This document shows positions 16,340 to 26,998 of a DNA stretch of 30,562 nucleotides, one piece after another. This stretch comes from JBMNGG01 sp050949705. Lineage in GTDB: Bacteria > Bacillota > Thermosediminibacteria > Thermosediminibacterales > Tepidanaerobacteraceae. How positions within the stretch are numbered: the first letter of the stretch is position 1; the number at the start of each line of letters is the position of its first letter. A model generated the notes under the pieces. That model saw only the letters and a program-made list of their open reading frames with translations. It had not been told where the DNA came from and searched no databases. Location of the stretch: positions 1 to 30,562 of the forward strand of contig JBMNGG010000020.1 in assembly GCA_050949705.1 (NCBI GenBank), written 5' to 3'. A program made the translations under genes and the position numbers.

Positions 16340-16950
16340 GGTTTTCAAGTGAAGATAAAAAATTACCCTGGTACAAACCAGGTTAATTGTATGGTATGTT
16401 TGGCATGGGTACTAAGTCTAAAGTGAAAGGTCAGAACGAAGGTTGCAACACAAAACTGGTAGCTAAGGGCAAGGTGCCCATTGTGGAGAATCCTAAAAAA
16501 GAATGCGGGACAAACTCCCCACCCAAGGTACTCAAATCGTATTCGAGACTGTTGCAATCGGACAAGGCTGCTACACAAGTTAAAACCTATATTGCCAAGG
16601 GACACAACCAATTGTTTAACAACTATTGTCTTAAGGCAAGACTCAATCGGCAGAAATTAGTAGAAACCTTAGTATTCATTATAAAAAGAGCTGAAGGTCG
16701 AGGAAAATTGAGCACAGTCCGTTCGCTAAGGTTCATTAAAGCAGATTGCTCTGAATAGAACCTACTATGAGAGATACAAATGAAGCAACAACGGCTCATG
16801 GAAGGACTAAGAATCTCCTAGCAATATTCGTCAACTTAATATCGCTGTGTTAACCCAGTAAGCCCAGCTAACTGCCGAATGTGGGCCGCATGTCCAGTGG
16901 TGCTGGAAGACCGGCAGTGGCAGCTCCACCTTCCATCCCCAATTTATTTA
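16340..16950 (+). ncRNA. Probable ORF-less group II intron remnant
   Basis: No convincing protein gene lies between degV and the UxaA-type gene. The sequence carries blocks I associate with group II intron RNA. Near the 3' end, ACTGCCG (16871-16877) can pair with CAGTGGT around an inner hairpin ATGTG-GGC-CGCAT, as in domain V, and a GGAAG...CTTCC helix follows as a domain VI candidate. Upstream stretches such as GTGAAAGGTCAGAACGAAG and ACAAACTCCCCACCCAAGG resemble domain I. One C-A mismatch in the domain V stem suggests decay. No reverse transcriptase is present where one would sit in domain IV. The 5' boundary is a guess. The open frame at 16387-16758 is probably not translated. Confidence 0.42.
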
Positions 16951-17003
16951 TTAATTTCGTCTATTTTTATATTATTAATGGAACTTTCTCTGGTATATAT
17001 AAT

Positions 17004-18161
17004 TTATACACTAATACCACAACGCCAAATACTTGATTCTGAAAAGCCAAAAGACTCAGCTTTTGTTATTTTCCCAATAGCTACTTTTATTATCTCCTGG
17101 AAAATTATCTTTCCCATATCATCTATACTGCTTTCACCTTTTAAAATAATACCAGCGTTAATATCGATATTGTCACTCATTTTCTCAAAGGTTTCAGGAT
17201 TCCCCGCGATTTTAATTACTGGAATAATTGGATTTCCCACTGGTGTTCCTCGACCGGTAGAAAATATACAAATTTGTGCCCCTGATGCTACCATTCCGGT
17301 AACTGAATCCACATCAAAACCAGGAGAATCCATTATAACAAGACCTCTTTTGCTAGGTTTTTCACCATAATTCACTACTTCTACAATTTTAGTAGTTCCT
17401 CCTTTATAAATACATCCAAGGGATTTTTCCTCAATAGTTGATATACCACCTGCTATATTCCCAGGTGAAGGATTTCCTCCCCTTAAACTGCTGCCCATCC
17501 ATCGAACGGTTTCCTCTATATTCCCTACTATATTTAATACTTGATTGCCTACTGTATCATTAATTGCCCTTTGCTTTAACAAATGTTCTGCTCCGATAAA
17601 TTCTGTCGTTTCACTTAAAATAACGGTTCCTCCGTTTTCTACAATAATATCACTGGCAACTCCCATTGCAGGATTTGAAGCTATACCGGAAGTTGGATCG
17701 GAACCTCCGCATTCCAATGCTACTATTAGATCTGAAACATTACATGCCTGTTTCGTTTCTTGTGACATATCTTGCACCATTTTTGAAGCTAATTTTATTC
17801 CTTTTGAAACAGCCTTAACGGTTCCTCCTTCCTCTTGAATAATTACTGTTTCAACAGGCTTCATGCTTTGCTTGATACCTTCAGCAACTAAGTCAGCCTG
17901 TGCCGTTTCACAACCTAGCCCTACTACTACTACACCATAAATATTTGGATTTTTACCGAGACCTATAAGTGTATCAATGGTCCTTTGAGCATCTTTCCCT
18001 ATCTGGCCACATCCTAGGTGATTGCTTATAGCTATTGAACCCTGCACTTGATTTGATATTATTCTTGCAGTTTCAGCAGAACAAGAAACTGTTGGAAGTA
18101 TTAATACTTTGTTTCTTATGCCAACACTTCCATCTTTTCTTTTATAACCCATTATGTGCAT
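17004..18161 (-). CDS. UxaA-family dehydratase, large subunit (altronate dehydratase/sulfolactate lyase type)
   Basis: The 385-residue protein has the family N-terminus GYKRKDGSVGIRNKVLILPT, the core ALECGGSDPTSGIASNPA, and GFDVDSVTGMVASGAQICIFSTGRG near the C-terminus. It lacks the SAF domain found at the N-terminus of one-chain altronate dehydratases, and that part is the next gene upstream. Members remove water (or sulfite in SuyB) from hydroxy acids using a metal centre. ATG 18161 follows AAGGGG by about 8 bases and overlaps the small-subunit stop; the ATG at 18152 (TAATG) is also possible. It is the last gene of the acid-catabolic operon. Substrate is not predictable between altronate, galactarate-like acids and sulfolactate, but the neighbours favour a sugar acid. 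Confidence 0.85.
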   Translation of the reverse strand: MHIMGYKRKDGSVGIRNKVLILPTVSCSAETARIISNQVQGSIAISNHLGCGQIGKDAQRTIDTLIGLGKNPNIYGVVVVGLGCETAQADLVAEGIKQSMKPVETVIIQEEGGTVKAVSKGIKLASKMVQDMSQETKQACNVSDLIVALECGGSDPTSGIASNPAMGVASDIIVENGGTVILSETTEFIGAEHLLKQRAINDTVGNQVLNIVGNIEETVRWMGSSLRGGNPSPGNIAGGISTIEEKSLGCIYKGGTTKIVEVVNYGEKPSKRGLVIMDSPGFDVDSVTGMVASGAQICIFSTGRGTPVGNPIIPVIKIAGNPETFEKMSDNIDINAGIILKGESSIDDMGKIIFQEIIKVAIGKITKAESFGFSESSIWRCGISV

Positions 18162-18442
18162 TCTACTACACCCCTTAGACTTTCAATATTATGTATATGA
18201 ACGTGTTCACCTGTTTGTAGTTCTTTAGCTGCTATCCCTATTACCTGTCCATATTTATATATTTTTTCACCTGGTTTTACATTTTTTATTGCAAATTTGT
18301 GATAAATTGGAACATCATTAACAATAATTATATATTGAAGCTCATTATCTGTTTTTACTAAAACTCTTTCTCCAGCCTTTAGAGCTTTTAAAGTTACGGC
18401 TACATTATCCTTTTTATTGATACACAGGGCTTGGTAATTCAT
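18152..18442 (-). CDS. UxaA-family dehydratase, small subunit (SAF domain)
   Basis: A 96-residue SAF-domain protein. It starts MNYQALCINKKDNVAVTL and contains YHKFAIKNVKPGEKIYKYGQVIG, the usual motif of altronate/galactarate dehydratase N-terminal domains and SuyA. It should pair with the large subunit that follows, whose start overlaps this stop codon. TAGGAGGC lies 7 bases before ATG 18442. The upstream in-frame start at 18460 would include that site and is rejected. Confidence 0.85.
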   Translation of the reverse strand: MNYQALCINKKDNVAVTLKALKAGERVLVKTDNELQYIIIVNDVPIYHKFAIKNVKPGEKIYKYGQVIGIAAKELQTGEHVHIHNIESLRGVVECT

Positions 18443-18487
18443 CTCAAAGCCTCCTATCAAAAAAATGCGTAAATAAATTTACATTGC

Positions 18488-19796
18488 TCATAAAAGGTTA
18501 TTTAAATTTCTTAGGTACTTCATAGCACTCAATATTGAACCCTCATTTCCAAATGCTCCTGCCTTTGTAACGACTTTAAAACCTTTATAAGGTCCATCCA
18601 GTAATTCTATAAGAGGAATCCCCGGTTCGATTTCTTCTATTATAATGGCACCATTAGTACGAAGTTTTTTTATTACATTAATTGCAGTATCTCCACCCGT
18701 CAAGAACATTCCAGATATCCTTTTTGTGCCTACGACCTCAGATACAATATCCCCTATGAGATCCGAAATCTTAGAACTTATTTTATCTAATGGCATATTT
18801 AAGATTTTTCCCAAAGAGGAAGCGGTTATTATTTGCTTACTTTCAATAGCCGATGCTAATACTACATCAAATCCATTGTCAAAATTATGAATAATATTAA
18901 GTATTAGCTTTTCTTTTTCTTCTTGTGGATTTAATATAGCTTTTTCTACATTTATTGTAACTATTTTTGCTTCACCATCGGCAATAGCTTTTCTTGCCTG
19001 AAGAGCACTAATGCTATTTACACTGCCTACTACAGCGAAAACCCGCTTATTTTTTCTTGTAGAAACTGCAAGGAATTTCACAAGAGCTTCAGCAAGGCCA
19101 GCAGAGCCCACCCATAAAATCCGTTTGTCCCAAAGCCAAAATCTGTTTAACTATTAATATTAAATCCTCATCACTTTCTGCGTCAAAATAGAGATATTTT
19201 AGACCCTTCTCTTTTACTATATTAGCAATATGCTCATTTCTGATTTGCTCTAAATTAATATGATAAAAATCTTTATTAACTCCTTTTTTTAGAAGCTGTT
19301 TTATATCTGCTGTTAAAACTGGATTTTTAGGATCATGCGACATTTCAGTCTTATTAATCGGTTGATTGTTTATATATTGTATTCCTTGTATAGTTGTCCT
19401 TTTATTTTTTGGATATGCGGAGCGAAAACAACAATTTCTGGTTCCAAAATATCTATGAGTGCCCTGACCTCAACACCTATATTGCCTCTCATGGTCGAAT
19501 CTATCTTTTTGTAGATAATGCCCTGTGTGCTGATATTTTTATACTTTCAGCAATCTCTGCCACTTCTTTGTAAGCCTCTTTAGTTGTCTTGCTTCGAGTT
19601 TCACTATCAATAACAACAGCATCAAAATTGTTCACCTTATTTATAAAATCTTTACTTATAATTGTCACAGTAGACAAACCATAGTTTTTTAGTTGAACCC
19701 GGTATCGTTTGAACCTGTGAAATCATCCGCTATAATTATTGCTTTGTAAGAATGTGTGATTCTTCTCTCCGGGTTTTGTTTTAGCATAGTATTCAT
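18488..19796 (-). pseudogene. Four-carbon acid sugar kinase (DUF1537), DtnK/OtnK-like; four frameshifts
   Basis: The family phosphorylates threonate or erythronate at O4. The N-terminal motif is AIIIADDFTGSNDTG, followed after correction by a conserved KKIDSTMRGN. The C-terminal nucleotide-binding half has WVGSAGLAEAL and GMFLTGGDTAINV and ends KAGAFGNEGSI. Single-base frame breaks fall near 19695, 19530, 19420 and 19115. With these rejoined the product is about 435 residues, the normal length. ATG 19796 follows GGAGGT by about 7 bases and starts just after the IlvD stop. The adjacent pdxA2 makes a D-threonate or erythronate-type pathway likely. Whether the breaks are real is open. Confidence 0.82.
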
Positions 19797-19812
19797 TAGT
19801 CTAACCTCCAGT

Positions 19813-21484
19813 TTAAATTCCCCAGATAGCACCATTATTTGTTTTGGGCTCATTGTCGCATATAACTCTAATATTCCTTTAACTCTTTTTTCACCGGGCT
19901 CCATTTACTCTTACGCTCATTCAACACACTTTCAGGAACTTTTAGTTCCAAAATTCCTTTTTCTAAATCTATTAAAACTTTATCACCATCTTCAATAAAC
20001 GCTATTGGCCCTCCTAGAGCCGCTTCCGGTGATACATGTCCTACACAGGGTCCTCTGGTAGACCCGGAAAATCTTCCATCTGTAATCAGTGCAGTATGCT
20101 CCGCAAGACCTGAACCTACTAAGATTGCTGTAATCATCTGCATTTCTCTCATTCCTGGCCCACCTATAGGTCCTTCGTATCTTATTACTATTACAGTACC
20201 ATGCATAATTTCATTATTTTTTACTGCTAATATTGCATCTTCCATGTAGTTGAAAACTTTTGCAGGTCCTTCATGTATCCACATTTTCTCATCAACAGCT
20301 GATTTTTTAACTATTGCACCTTCAGGTGCTAAGTTGCCCCACAATATTTTTAATCCGCCTTCATTACTGTATGGATTTTCAATTGGTCTTATTGTGCTCT
20401 TATCATTCCAAACTACTTCTTCAGCTATTTGACCTATCGTCTTTCCACTTACCGTTATGGGATCATATTTAATTAATCCTTTTAGCGATTTAAATACTGC
20501 TGGAATACCACCAGCATAATGGAAATCATTAATGGTTCTGGAGCCAGAGGGATTTATTTTAGAAACATATGGTACTTTACTTGATAATTCATCAAAGTTC
20601 TTGAGACTAATACTGATTCCAGCTTCATGGGCTATTGCAGGTATATGTAGAACAGCATTTGTTGAACCACCTATGGCCAAACTCACAATAATCGCATTAC
20701 TGAATGCCTCTTCAGTCATAATATCTAAGGGTTTGATGTCTTCTTTTACTAACTCCATGATTCTATTTCCTGCAATTCTACCTTCACGCCATTTCTCAGA
20801 GGTATTTGCTAGAGTAGTGGCAGAATATGGATAAGACATGCCCAGGACCTCACAAAGGCACGCCATAGTATTTGCTGTCCCCATCATAGAACAACTTCCT
20901 AGGCTCGGACATGCAACTTGTTCCACTTTATGTAGTTCCTCTTCAGTAATTCTGTCCAGCCTGGCACTTTCCTATATATTCACGCATAAGGGATAGTGTT
21001 AGTTTTTGCCCATTATATTCTCCCGCCGACATAGCCCCTGGAGGGATAATTATTGACGGAATGTTTACTCTGGCCATGGCCATCAGCATACCCGGCGTTA
21101 TTTTATCGCATGATGTCAAGAATACAGCACCATCAAATCGGTGGGCTTCCAACATAATCTCAATGGAATAGGCTATAATATCCCTGCTGGGAAGGGAGTA
21201 TCTCATTCCTATATGGCCTTGTAACATTCCATCACATACAGCTATTGTATTAAAACTCAAAAGGTACTCCACCGGCTTCTATCACGCCTTGTTTTACAGC
21301 ATCCGCAACAAGCTTTTGTGGTACACATCCTGGAACAATATCATTACTGCAATTTACAATGCCTATTAATGGTTTGCTTAAATCTTCTCTTTTTAAACCT
21401 AATGAATAAAACAAGTGCTCTGTTTGCAGCCCTATCTATTCCTTCAGTCATATCAAAACTTCTCAATTCCCGTTTTTTCGCCAT
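19813..21484 (-). pseudogene. IlvD/Edd family dehydratase (dihydroxy-acid or sugar-acid dehydratase); several frameshifts
   Basis: Rejoined, the protein is about 557 residues, as usual for the family, which uses an Fe-S cluster to dehydrate 2,3-dihydroxy acids or aldonates. Cluster and active-site motifs are visible: VNCSNDIVPG, TSCDKITPGMLMAMARVNIP, ACPSLGSCSMMGTANTM, and ITDGRFSGSTRGPCVGHVSP near the C-terminus. Frame breaks lie near 21410, 21265 (T4 run), 20955, 19880 (A6 run) and 19840. Correcting the last gives a normal C-terminus ending AIWGI with a stop at 19813. ATG 21484 follows GGGGGT. Position among sugar-acid genes favours a catabolic dehydratase over branched-chain amino acid synthesis, and no other ilv genes are present. 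Confidence 0.83.
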
Positions 21485-21502
21485 AATATAACCCCCATAT
21501 CC

Positions 21503-22511
21503 CTAAGCATCAATACAAGTCTTTTAGCACTATTCTTAGCAAATTCTACCGCCATTCCAATAGCTTTAATCATACTAGTTTCATCCGCAGTTCCTTTTCC
21601 GGCTTTTCCATAGACCGTACCATGATCAACTGACGTCCTGATTATAGGAAGCCCTACTGTGACATTTACACCACCCATAAAGTCAACAATTTTTTAAAGG
21701 TATATGTCCCTGGTCATGATACATAGCTACAGCAATATCGTATTTGCCATTTTTGCAATGCAAAAATGCTGTATCAGGAGGTATAGGACCTTTAACATTT
21801 ATGCCTTCTTTCTGAGCTTTTTCAATTGCAGGTATAATTTCCTTCTGCTCCTCACCACCAAATAAACCATCCTCTCCTGAATGAGGATTTAATCCGGCCA
21901 CAGCAATTCTTGGATTACAAACGCCTAAATCAACCATGGCTTTATTGGCTAACTTTATTACAGTATAAATTCTATCTTTTTTCGCTCTCTCACATGCTTC
22001 TCTTAAAGAAACATGAGTGGAAACGTGGATTACCTTTAACGGTCCGCTAGTAAGAAGCATAGCATAGTCTTTCGTTCCAGTGAGATCCGCAAATATCTCA
22101 GTATGACCAGAGTAATTTATACCTGCACTATTAAGTGCTGCTTTATTTAATGGTCCTGTAACCACAGCATCTATTTTTTTGTCAAGAGCCATATGTATAA
22201 GCATTTTTGATATATTCAAAAGCGGCTCCTCCACATTTTTCTTGAACCACAGCAAATTCATAAGAATCATCAATTACGTTAAATGAAATCAAATTAACTT
22301 TATCATCCTCATAGTCTTCAGCATTATTAATCAATTTTAATTCTTTTTTACAACCTACAATCGGGTAAACCCTTTTTATAACTTTTTCATCCCCAAAGAG
22401 AATTGGTCTACAAATTTGATATATTTCATCTTTCATTAATGCTTTTAAACAAATCTCTGGTCCTGCGCCTGAAGGATCTCCGATAGTAATTCCTATCAAT
22501 GGTTTTTTCAT
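21503..22511 (-). pseudogene. PdxA2-like 4-phospho-hydroxyacid dehydrogenase; frameshifted
   Basis: PdxA2 enzymes oxidise 4-phospho-D-threonate or erythronate, giving dihydroxyacetone phosphate after decarboxylation, and normally act after a DUF1537 kinase. The N-terminus is KPLIGITIGDPSGAGPEI. DAVVTGPLNKAALN, SGHTEIFADLTG and the metal-site region AVAMYHDQGHIPLK follow, with VDHGTVYGKAGKGTADETSM near the end. Breaks occur near 22193 (extra T) and 21692 (A6 run), with a likely third near 21530. The restored length of about 336 residues is normal. ATG 22511 follows AGGTGAT by about 6 bases and lies 17 bases after the LarA-like gene. The exact C-terminus depends on the last frame, with the stop at 21503 preferred over 21463. 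The biosynthetic PdxA is an alternative, but the neighbours argue against it. Confidence 0.83.
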
Positions 22512-22527
22512 TGTTACATCACCTGCT

Positions 22528-23796
22528 TTAAAATAAATTTCCATTTTCATCAAATTGCAAGTCATAAGAAGAGCTAACAATTTCTAAGTTGGATTTTCCC
22601 TAGCTAAATCTAACAGGTTCTCAGATATTTCAATTTCCCAAGGGATACTGTGTTTTTTATCCGAACCATAGTCACTTTTTCCTTATCGAGTATATTACAG
22701 GTTTTGATAGCAGCCTGTATTGCCTGTTTATCATCTTTTAAAACCATTGGAATCTTAACACTGGCAGGAACCGTTGAGGTAAGGGAATTCGATATGTTTG
22801 TTCAAAGGACAAATTTATTGAAAGCCCGCATAGTTGTAAAAATCAACGATTCCTAAGCCATTGGCGTTACCATGGGACCTATCTGTAATGTCGAGCACAG
22901 CCACCCTGGTTATATTTGGGCCTCCACTGGCATAAGGAGTATGATATCTGCCCACAACATTTGTATCAAAACCTGTACCGCTTATGTCTTTGCCTATTTC
23001 ATCAACGATAAGCACATCGAATTTATCAAAATACAATTTTGGCGAAAGTCTCTTAGCTTCTTCTTGAAGAACAGGTTCTTTACTTTCAATTTTCTTTATT
23101 GTCAAGTAACCTCTATCTGACAGGTTTCATGATAGGCATTCTCTAAGATTCCTACAGCAAAAATTATGTTTGCCTTTTCCAGTGCCGCTTTTCCGATTGC
23201 CGGTATGTTCTCAGCCATTTTGCGAAACCTAAATCATGACAGATATCTGCCCCTTTCTGCTTACCAAGGCCAATAGCTATCATCTTCATCAGGCCGCTTT
23301 CATATTTTCCTCTAAAGGCCACATGGGGCTTAATTCTATTAATAATGACTATCGCATCTGCTTCATAAGCAAATTTGTCAACATATACCGGTAGACCATT
23401 TTCTGATGTCCCCACCTGAACTACTTCCATAGTCGCCCTTATGTGGGTATCGACATATTCTTCAGATATTCCCATTCTAATGAGCATATCTTTCTGACCC
23501 TCAGCAGTTGCCCCACCATGACTGCCCATTGCAGGAATGATAAAAGGTCTGCCACCAACACTTTTGATTTGCTTTACAAGTATTTTCACCATTAAAGGTA
23601 GATCCGTTATACCCCTACTTCCTACCGCTATGGCTACGCTTTGATTTTCCTTTATCTTTGACAAAACGCCTTTTTTATTTAGTTTTCTTATAAATTCCTC
23701 TTCGACATTGTTAATTACCGGTCTTTCAAAGTATTGTCTTACCTTAACCATTTTCGGTATTTTTATCGGATCCAGTAGATTGTCTATAGTGCTCAC
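22528..23796 (-). pseudogene. LarA-like (lactate racemase-domain, DUF2088) protein; about six frameshifts
   Basis: The N-terminal half has AVGSRGITDLP, the histidine motif AMGSHGGATAEGQ and NRIKPHVAFRGKYESGLMKM, where the Lys matches the position that carries the nickel-pincer cofactor in LarA. LarA-family enzymes racemise or epimerise 2-hydroxy acids. The cofactor genes larB, larC and larE are not in the window. Breaks lie near 23225, 23105, 22848, 22815, 22640 and 22595. After correction the reading frame ends ...FDENGNLF at 22528, 17 bases before pdxA2, giving about 423 residues, the family norm. The GTG start at 23796 follows a strong AAGGAGGTG. The substrate is unknown. Being in a sugar-acid operon suggests an epimerase for the imported acid. 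Confidence 0.75.
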
Positions 23797-23839
23797 GGTA
23801 CTGCCACCTCCTTAAAATTCCCAATTAATCCTTTAAAGG

Positions 23840-24924
23840 TCATAGCTTTATGGCAACTCTCAGACATTCTGGACTTGTGGCAGCCAAATCAAAAGCATCT
23901 TTTCCATTCTTCCAGCGGATATACATGGGTGACTAAAGGCTTTAACTGAACCTTACCTTCTTTTACTAAATGGATAGCTGTGTGCCAATCGTAGGGAATC
24001 TGTGATATCTCTCCTTTTACATCCAATTCTTTAACAATTATTTTGTAAGTATCTACTGGAGCGACAATGCCTCCTCTAATACCTCCTCCAGCCCACAATA
24101 TCTTGCCACCTTTTCTCACTATATCTAAAGATTCATCGATGGGCTCTACTGAACCTGTATTTTCCAGTACCACATCTACCCCAATGCCATTTGTTATCTC
24201 TGCTACCCTTTTTCTTATATCTTCTTTTTCCACATTAATGACATTATCTGCTCCCAATTTTTTTGCCATTTCCAATCTGAATGCCTTATCTCTGTCAAGA
24301 CCTGACATTATGATGGGCCCGGCACCAATAGCTTTGCAAACCTGCATCATAAGTATGCCTCGGGCTCCTGGACCCAAAATAGCTCGGACTCTCCGGCCTT
24401 AACACCCATTCGGGTGATAACGCTGTGAATTGAACCGGCAGTAGGCTCCATTAGTACAGCTTCTTCAGAAGAAATGCTATCTGGAAGTTTGTGAAGCTGT
24501 CTTTCCGGCCATACAGCATATTTGGCAAAACCTCCACCAGTTACATAATGTGCTCTGCCTTCCATAGGTGCTATGGTGTTGCATATATTGTAGCGGCCTT
24601 CGCGGCAGCTGGGACAATAGCCGCAGAAAAATGTGACAATTTCACACACAACTCTATCCCCGGGTTTCACAGTTTTTACTTTTTCCCCGATTTCTTTTAC
24701 AACTCCTACAACTTCGTGGCCAATTACAACTTTACGGGGAGGCATTTTTACACCTGTTTTATCCGCATTCCAACGATGTATATCACTACCGCATATTCCG
24801 CAGTATAGAATTTCTAATAATACATCATGAGGTGCATAAGGATTTTCTCCCAATTTTGGTATTGGAACCTCTTCAAGTTTTAATCACCATTTGGATAAGA
24901 AACTAAACCTGTCATCGTTTCCAT
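23840..24924 (-). pseudogene. Zinc-dependent medium-chain alcohol/polyol dehydrogenase; three frameshifts
   Basis: A zinc-type MDR dehydrogenase resembling threonine, sorbitol and galactitol dehydrogenases. The catalytic zinc site is visible in YCGICGSDIHRW and the GHEVVGVV motif. The structural zinc cysteines are in CGYCPSCREGRYNIC, and the Rossmann glycines in GPGARGILMMQVCKAIG. Breaks lie near 24887 (a T missing in GATTTAAAA), 24378 and 23905 (extra A). Corrected, it reads METMTGLVSYPNGDLKLEEV at the start and ends at 23840, about 361 residues. ATG 24924 follows AAAGGAGG by 7 bases. It probably oxidises a hydroxyl of the imported acid or a breakdown product. The substrate is not predictable. 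Confidence 0.82.
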
Positions 24925-24937
24925 GAAAACCCCTCCT

Positions 24938-26452
24938 TTAACCATTAGTTGTCCTAGACTTTTTAAATGAATTTAACATTTTTTCCAACAAGGGTGTAGA
25001 TTGAAATATAGAAAAAGCCGCAATTATCAACAATACAGCTGATATTGGAGTTTTTAGAAATATACTCCAGCTACCAAAACTTATAAGTAAAGACTGATGT
25101 AAGCTTACATCTAACATTTGACCTAGAATCAATCCTACAACCATAGGAGCTGTTGGAATATGAAGTTTATCCATGAAATAACCTAATATACCAAAAGCAA
25201 ACATCATATATACATCAAACACACTATTATTTATTGCAAATGAGCCTATAACACATAAAATTACTATTATAGGAGCAAGAATTTTATTGCTCACTCTGGT
25301 AACAGTTATCGCAGCCCTGGTAAAAATCAAACCTATCAAAAACATTGCAAAATTGGACAACATGACAGCCCAAATCAGCGTATACGTAACATCAGCATAT
25401 TCAGTCATAAGGGTAGGACCTGGCATGATGCCATGAATCATTAGACCGCCATTAATATAGCTGTTGCAGAACTCCCAGGAATGCCCAAAGTTATTGTGGG
25501 GATTAGGGCTCCACCAACTACGGCATTATTGGCGGCTTCTGCAGCGGCAACACCTTCAGGATGCCTGTTCCAAACTTGTCCTTGTCTTTAGAAAATCTTT
25601 TTGCTTCATTATAGGCAAACCAACAGGCTGTATCCCCACCTGTGCCTGGAATAATACCCGTAAAAATACCGATAATACCTGAACGCAAGATTGTAGTTGA
25701 CAATGTCTTAATTTCTTTTAAGCTAGGCAGCATTTTATCCGTTATGGAGTTAATAGCTTTAACTGCTTCTTCATCCTTTTCGATAAGTCTAATAGCTTGT
25801 GGTATAGAAAAGAGTCCTATTAAGGCTACCGTAAAAGAAATCCCTGAAAAAAGATATATATTTCCAAAAGTAAACCTGGGTGTCCCGGTTATAGGGTCCA
25901 TGCCTACCATTGCCAGCAGTAAGCCTACAGCTCCAGAAAGCAGACCTTTCACCCGTTGACTCCTGGGACAAAGAACCTATAATAGTGATACCCAGTACTT
26001 GCAACTGCAAATAGTTCTACCGGGCCAAACTCTAAAGCAATCTTTCCTAGGAAAGGGGCTATAGTTAACAGAGCTAAACTGCTAATTACACCACCTATAA
26101 ATGAAGCAGTTAGTGACACTCCTAATGCTTTACCAGCCTGGCCCTTCTGTGCCATAGGATTAAACCGTCCATAACTGTTGTCGCAGCAGCTGGCGTACCT
26201 GGAGTCCTTATAAGTATGGCTGCTATTGAACCGCCATACATGGCACCCATATAAAGTGCTGCCAGCATTGAAAGACCGGTAGCCGGGTTCATACCGAAGG
26301 TTATAGGTAGCAGTATTGCTATAGCCATGGTAGCAGACAATCCCGGCATTGCACCTACAAAAATTCCAATAGTGGTTCCCGCTATTACTGCTAAAAAGAT
26401 TTACCGGCATTAATACATTAATTAAACCTGTTATGAGGTTCTGTATAATCAT
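24938..26452 (-). pseudogene. tctA: Tripartite tricarboxylate transporter large membrane subunit TctA; many frameshifts
   Basis: TctA is the large membrane subunit of TTT transporters, which import carboxylates with a periplasmic-type binding protein. The rejoined protein is about 505 residues with around 11-12 membrane segments. Family motifs include FVGAMPGLSATMAIAILLP, YGGSIAAILIRTPGTPAA, GIFTGIIPGTGGDTACWFAY and TLGIPGSSATAILM. At least seven single-base breaks occur (near 26402, 26160, 25995, 25950, 25560, 25470 and one base nearby), the densest in the window. No large part is missing. It follows tctB by 10 bases and precedes the dehydrogenase gene by 13. Confidence 0.86.
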
Positions 26453-26462
26453 ACTATCCCTC

Positions 26463-26945
26463 CTAGTGCAAAGGACCTAAAGGTATAGGAACTTTAAGGA
26501 AGTATACGAAGAGTAGATAAACGAAAGCTGTGAAACTAAGAGCTATCAATAGAGTATTGGTAAAGCTAGTTGACTGCAAAAATTGGTAAGCTATTAGTAT
26601 AAATAAAGGAGTTACTATAAAATATCCAACAGGCTTTATAAGGAAAATGTATAGTGCTATAAGTGATCCAAAAATTAAGGCCCGCTTATAATCAATGGAA
26701 CTTGTCTCTTCTTTCTCTTCAGAATTCTTTGATTCGACCTCTGCAATTTTCTTTTCCTTCCTAACGGCTCTCTCTTCGAGAATCGCTCCGTACAACATCA
26801 GAAAGGACAAAAAAACAATGATTCCGCAAAGAAGCCTTGGCGATTGGTAAGCTGCGGGCGGTAACTTCAGAGAATTAACATAAAATACTACCGCTAATAA
26901 TATGGCTAAAGAACTTGCTATGGAATGTGAAATAATCTGGTTCAC
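26463..26945 (-). CDS. tctB: Tripartite tricarboxylate transporter small membrane subunit TctB
   Basis: A 160-residue protein with four membrane segments and a charged cytoplasmic loop (about residues 60-87, rich in Glu and Lys), the plan of TctB. LKLPPAAYQSPRLLCGIIVFL is the family region after the first span. I chose the GTG at 26945 because AGAGGTG lies about 6 bases upstream. The GTG at 26954 is part of that site. Unlike tctA next to it, it is intact. It lies between the binding protein and tctA in the usual TctCBA order. Confidence 0.85.
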   Translation of the reverse strand: MNQIISHSIASSLAILLAVVFYVNSLKLPPAAYQSPRLLCGIIVFLSFLMLYGAILEERAVRKEKKIAEVESKNSEEKEETSSIDYKRALIFGSLIALYIFLIKPVGYFIVTPLFILIAYQFLQSTSFTNTLLIALSFTAFVYLLFVYFLKVPIPLGPLH

Positions 26946-26998
26946 TGGCGTCACCTCTTTTTGTCTTGGGAGAGGTTCCCCTCTCCCAATTGATTGTA

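Noticed and set aside
16387..16758. A 123-codon plus-strand frame starting MYGMFGMGTKSKV
   Set aside because: It has no ribosome binding site and no recognisable domain, and it coincides with RNA-like blocks of the probable group II intron.
16879..17370. A 163-codon plus-strand frame
   Set aside because: It mostly overlaps the UxaA-type large subunit on the other strand, which has clear family motifs, and has no features of its own.
19689..19904. An apparent fusion of the IlvD C-terminus to the DUF1537 kinase
   Set aside because: One frame does run from the end of ilvD into the kinase without a stop. Shifting one base near 19840 gives a normal IlvD ending (AIWGI then stop), and the kinase has its own GGAGGT and ATG at 19796, so two genes are more likely.
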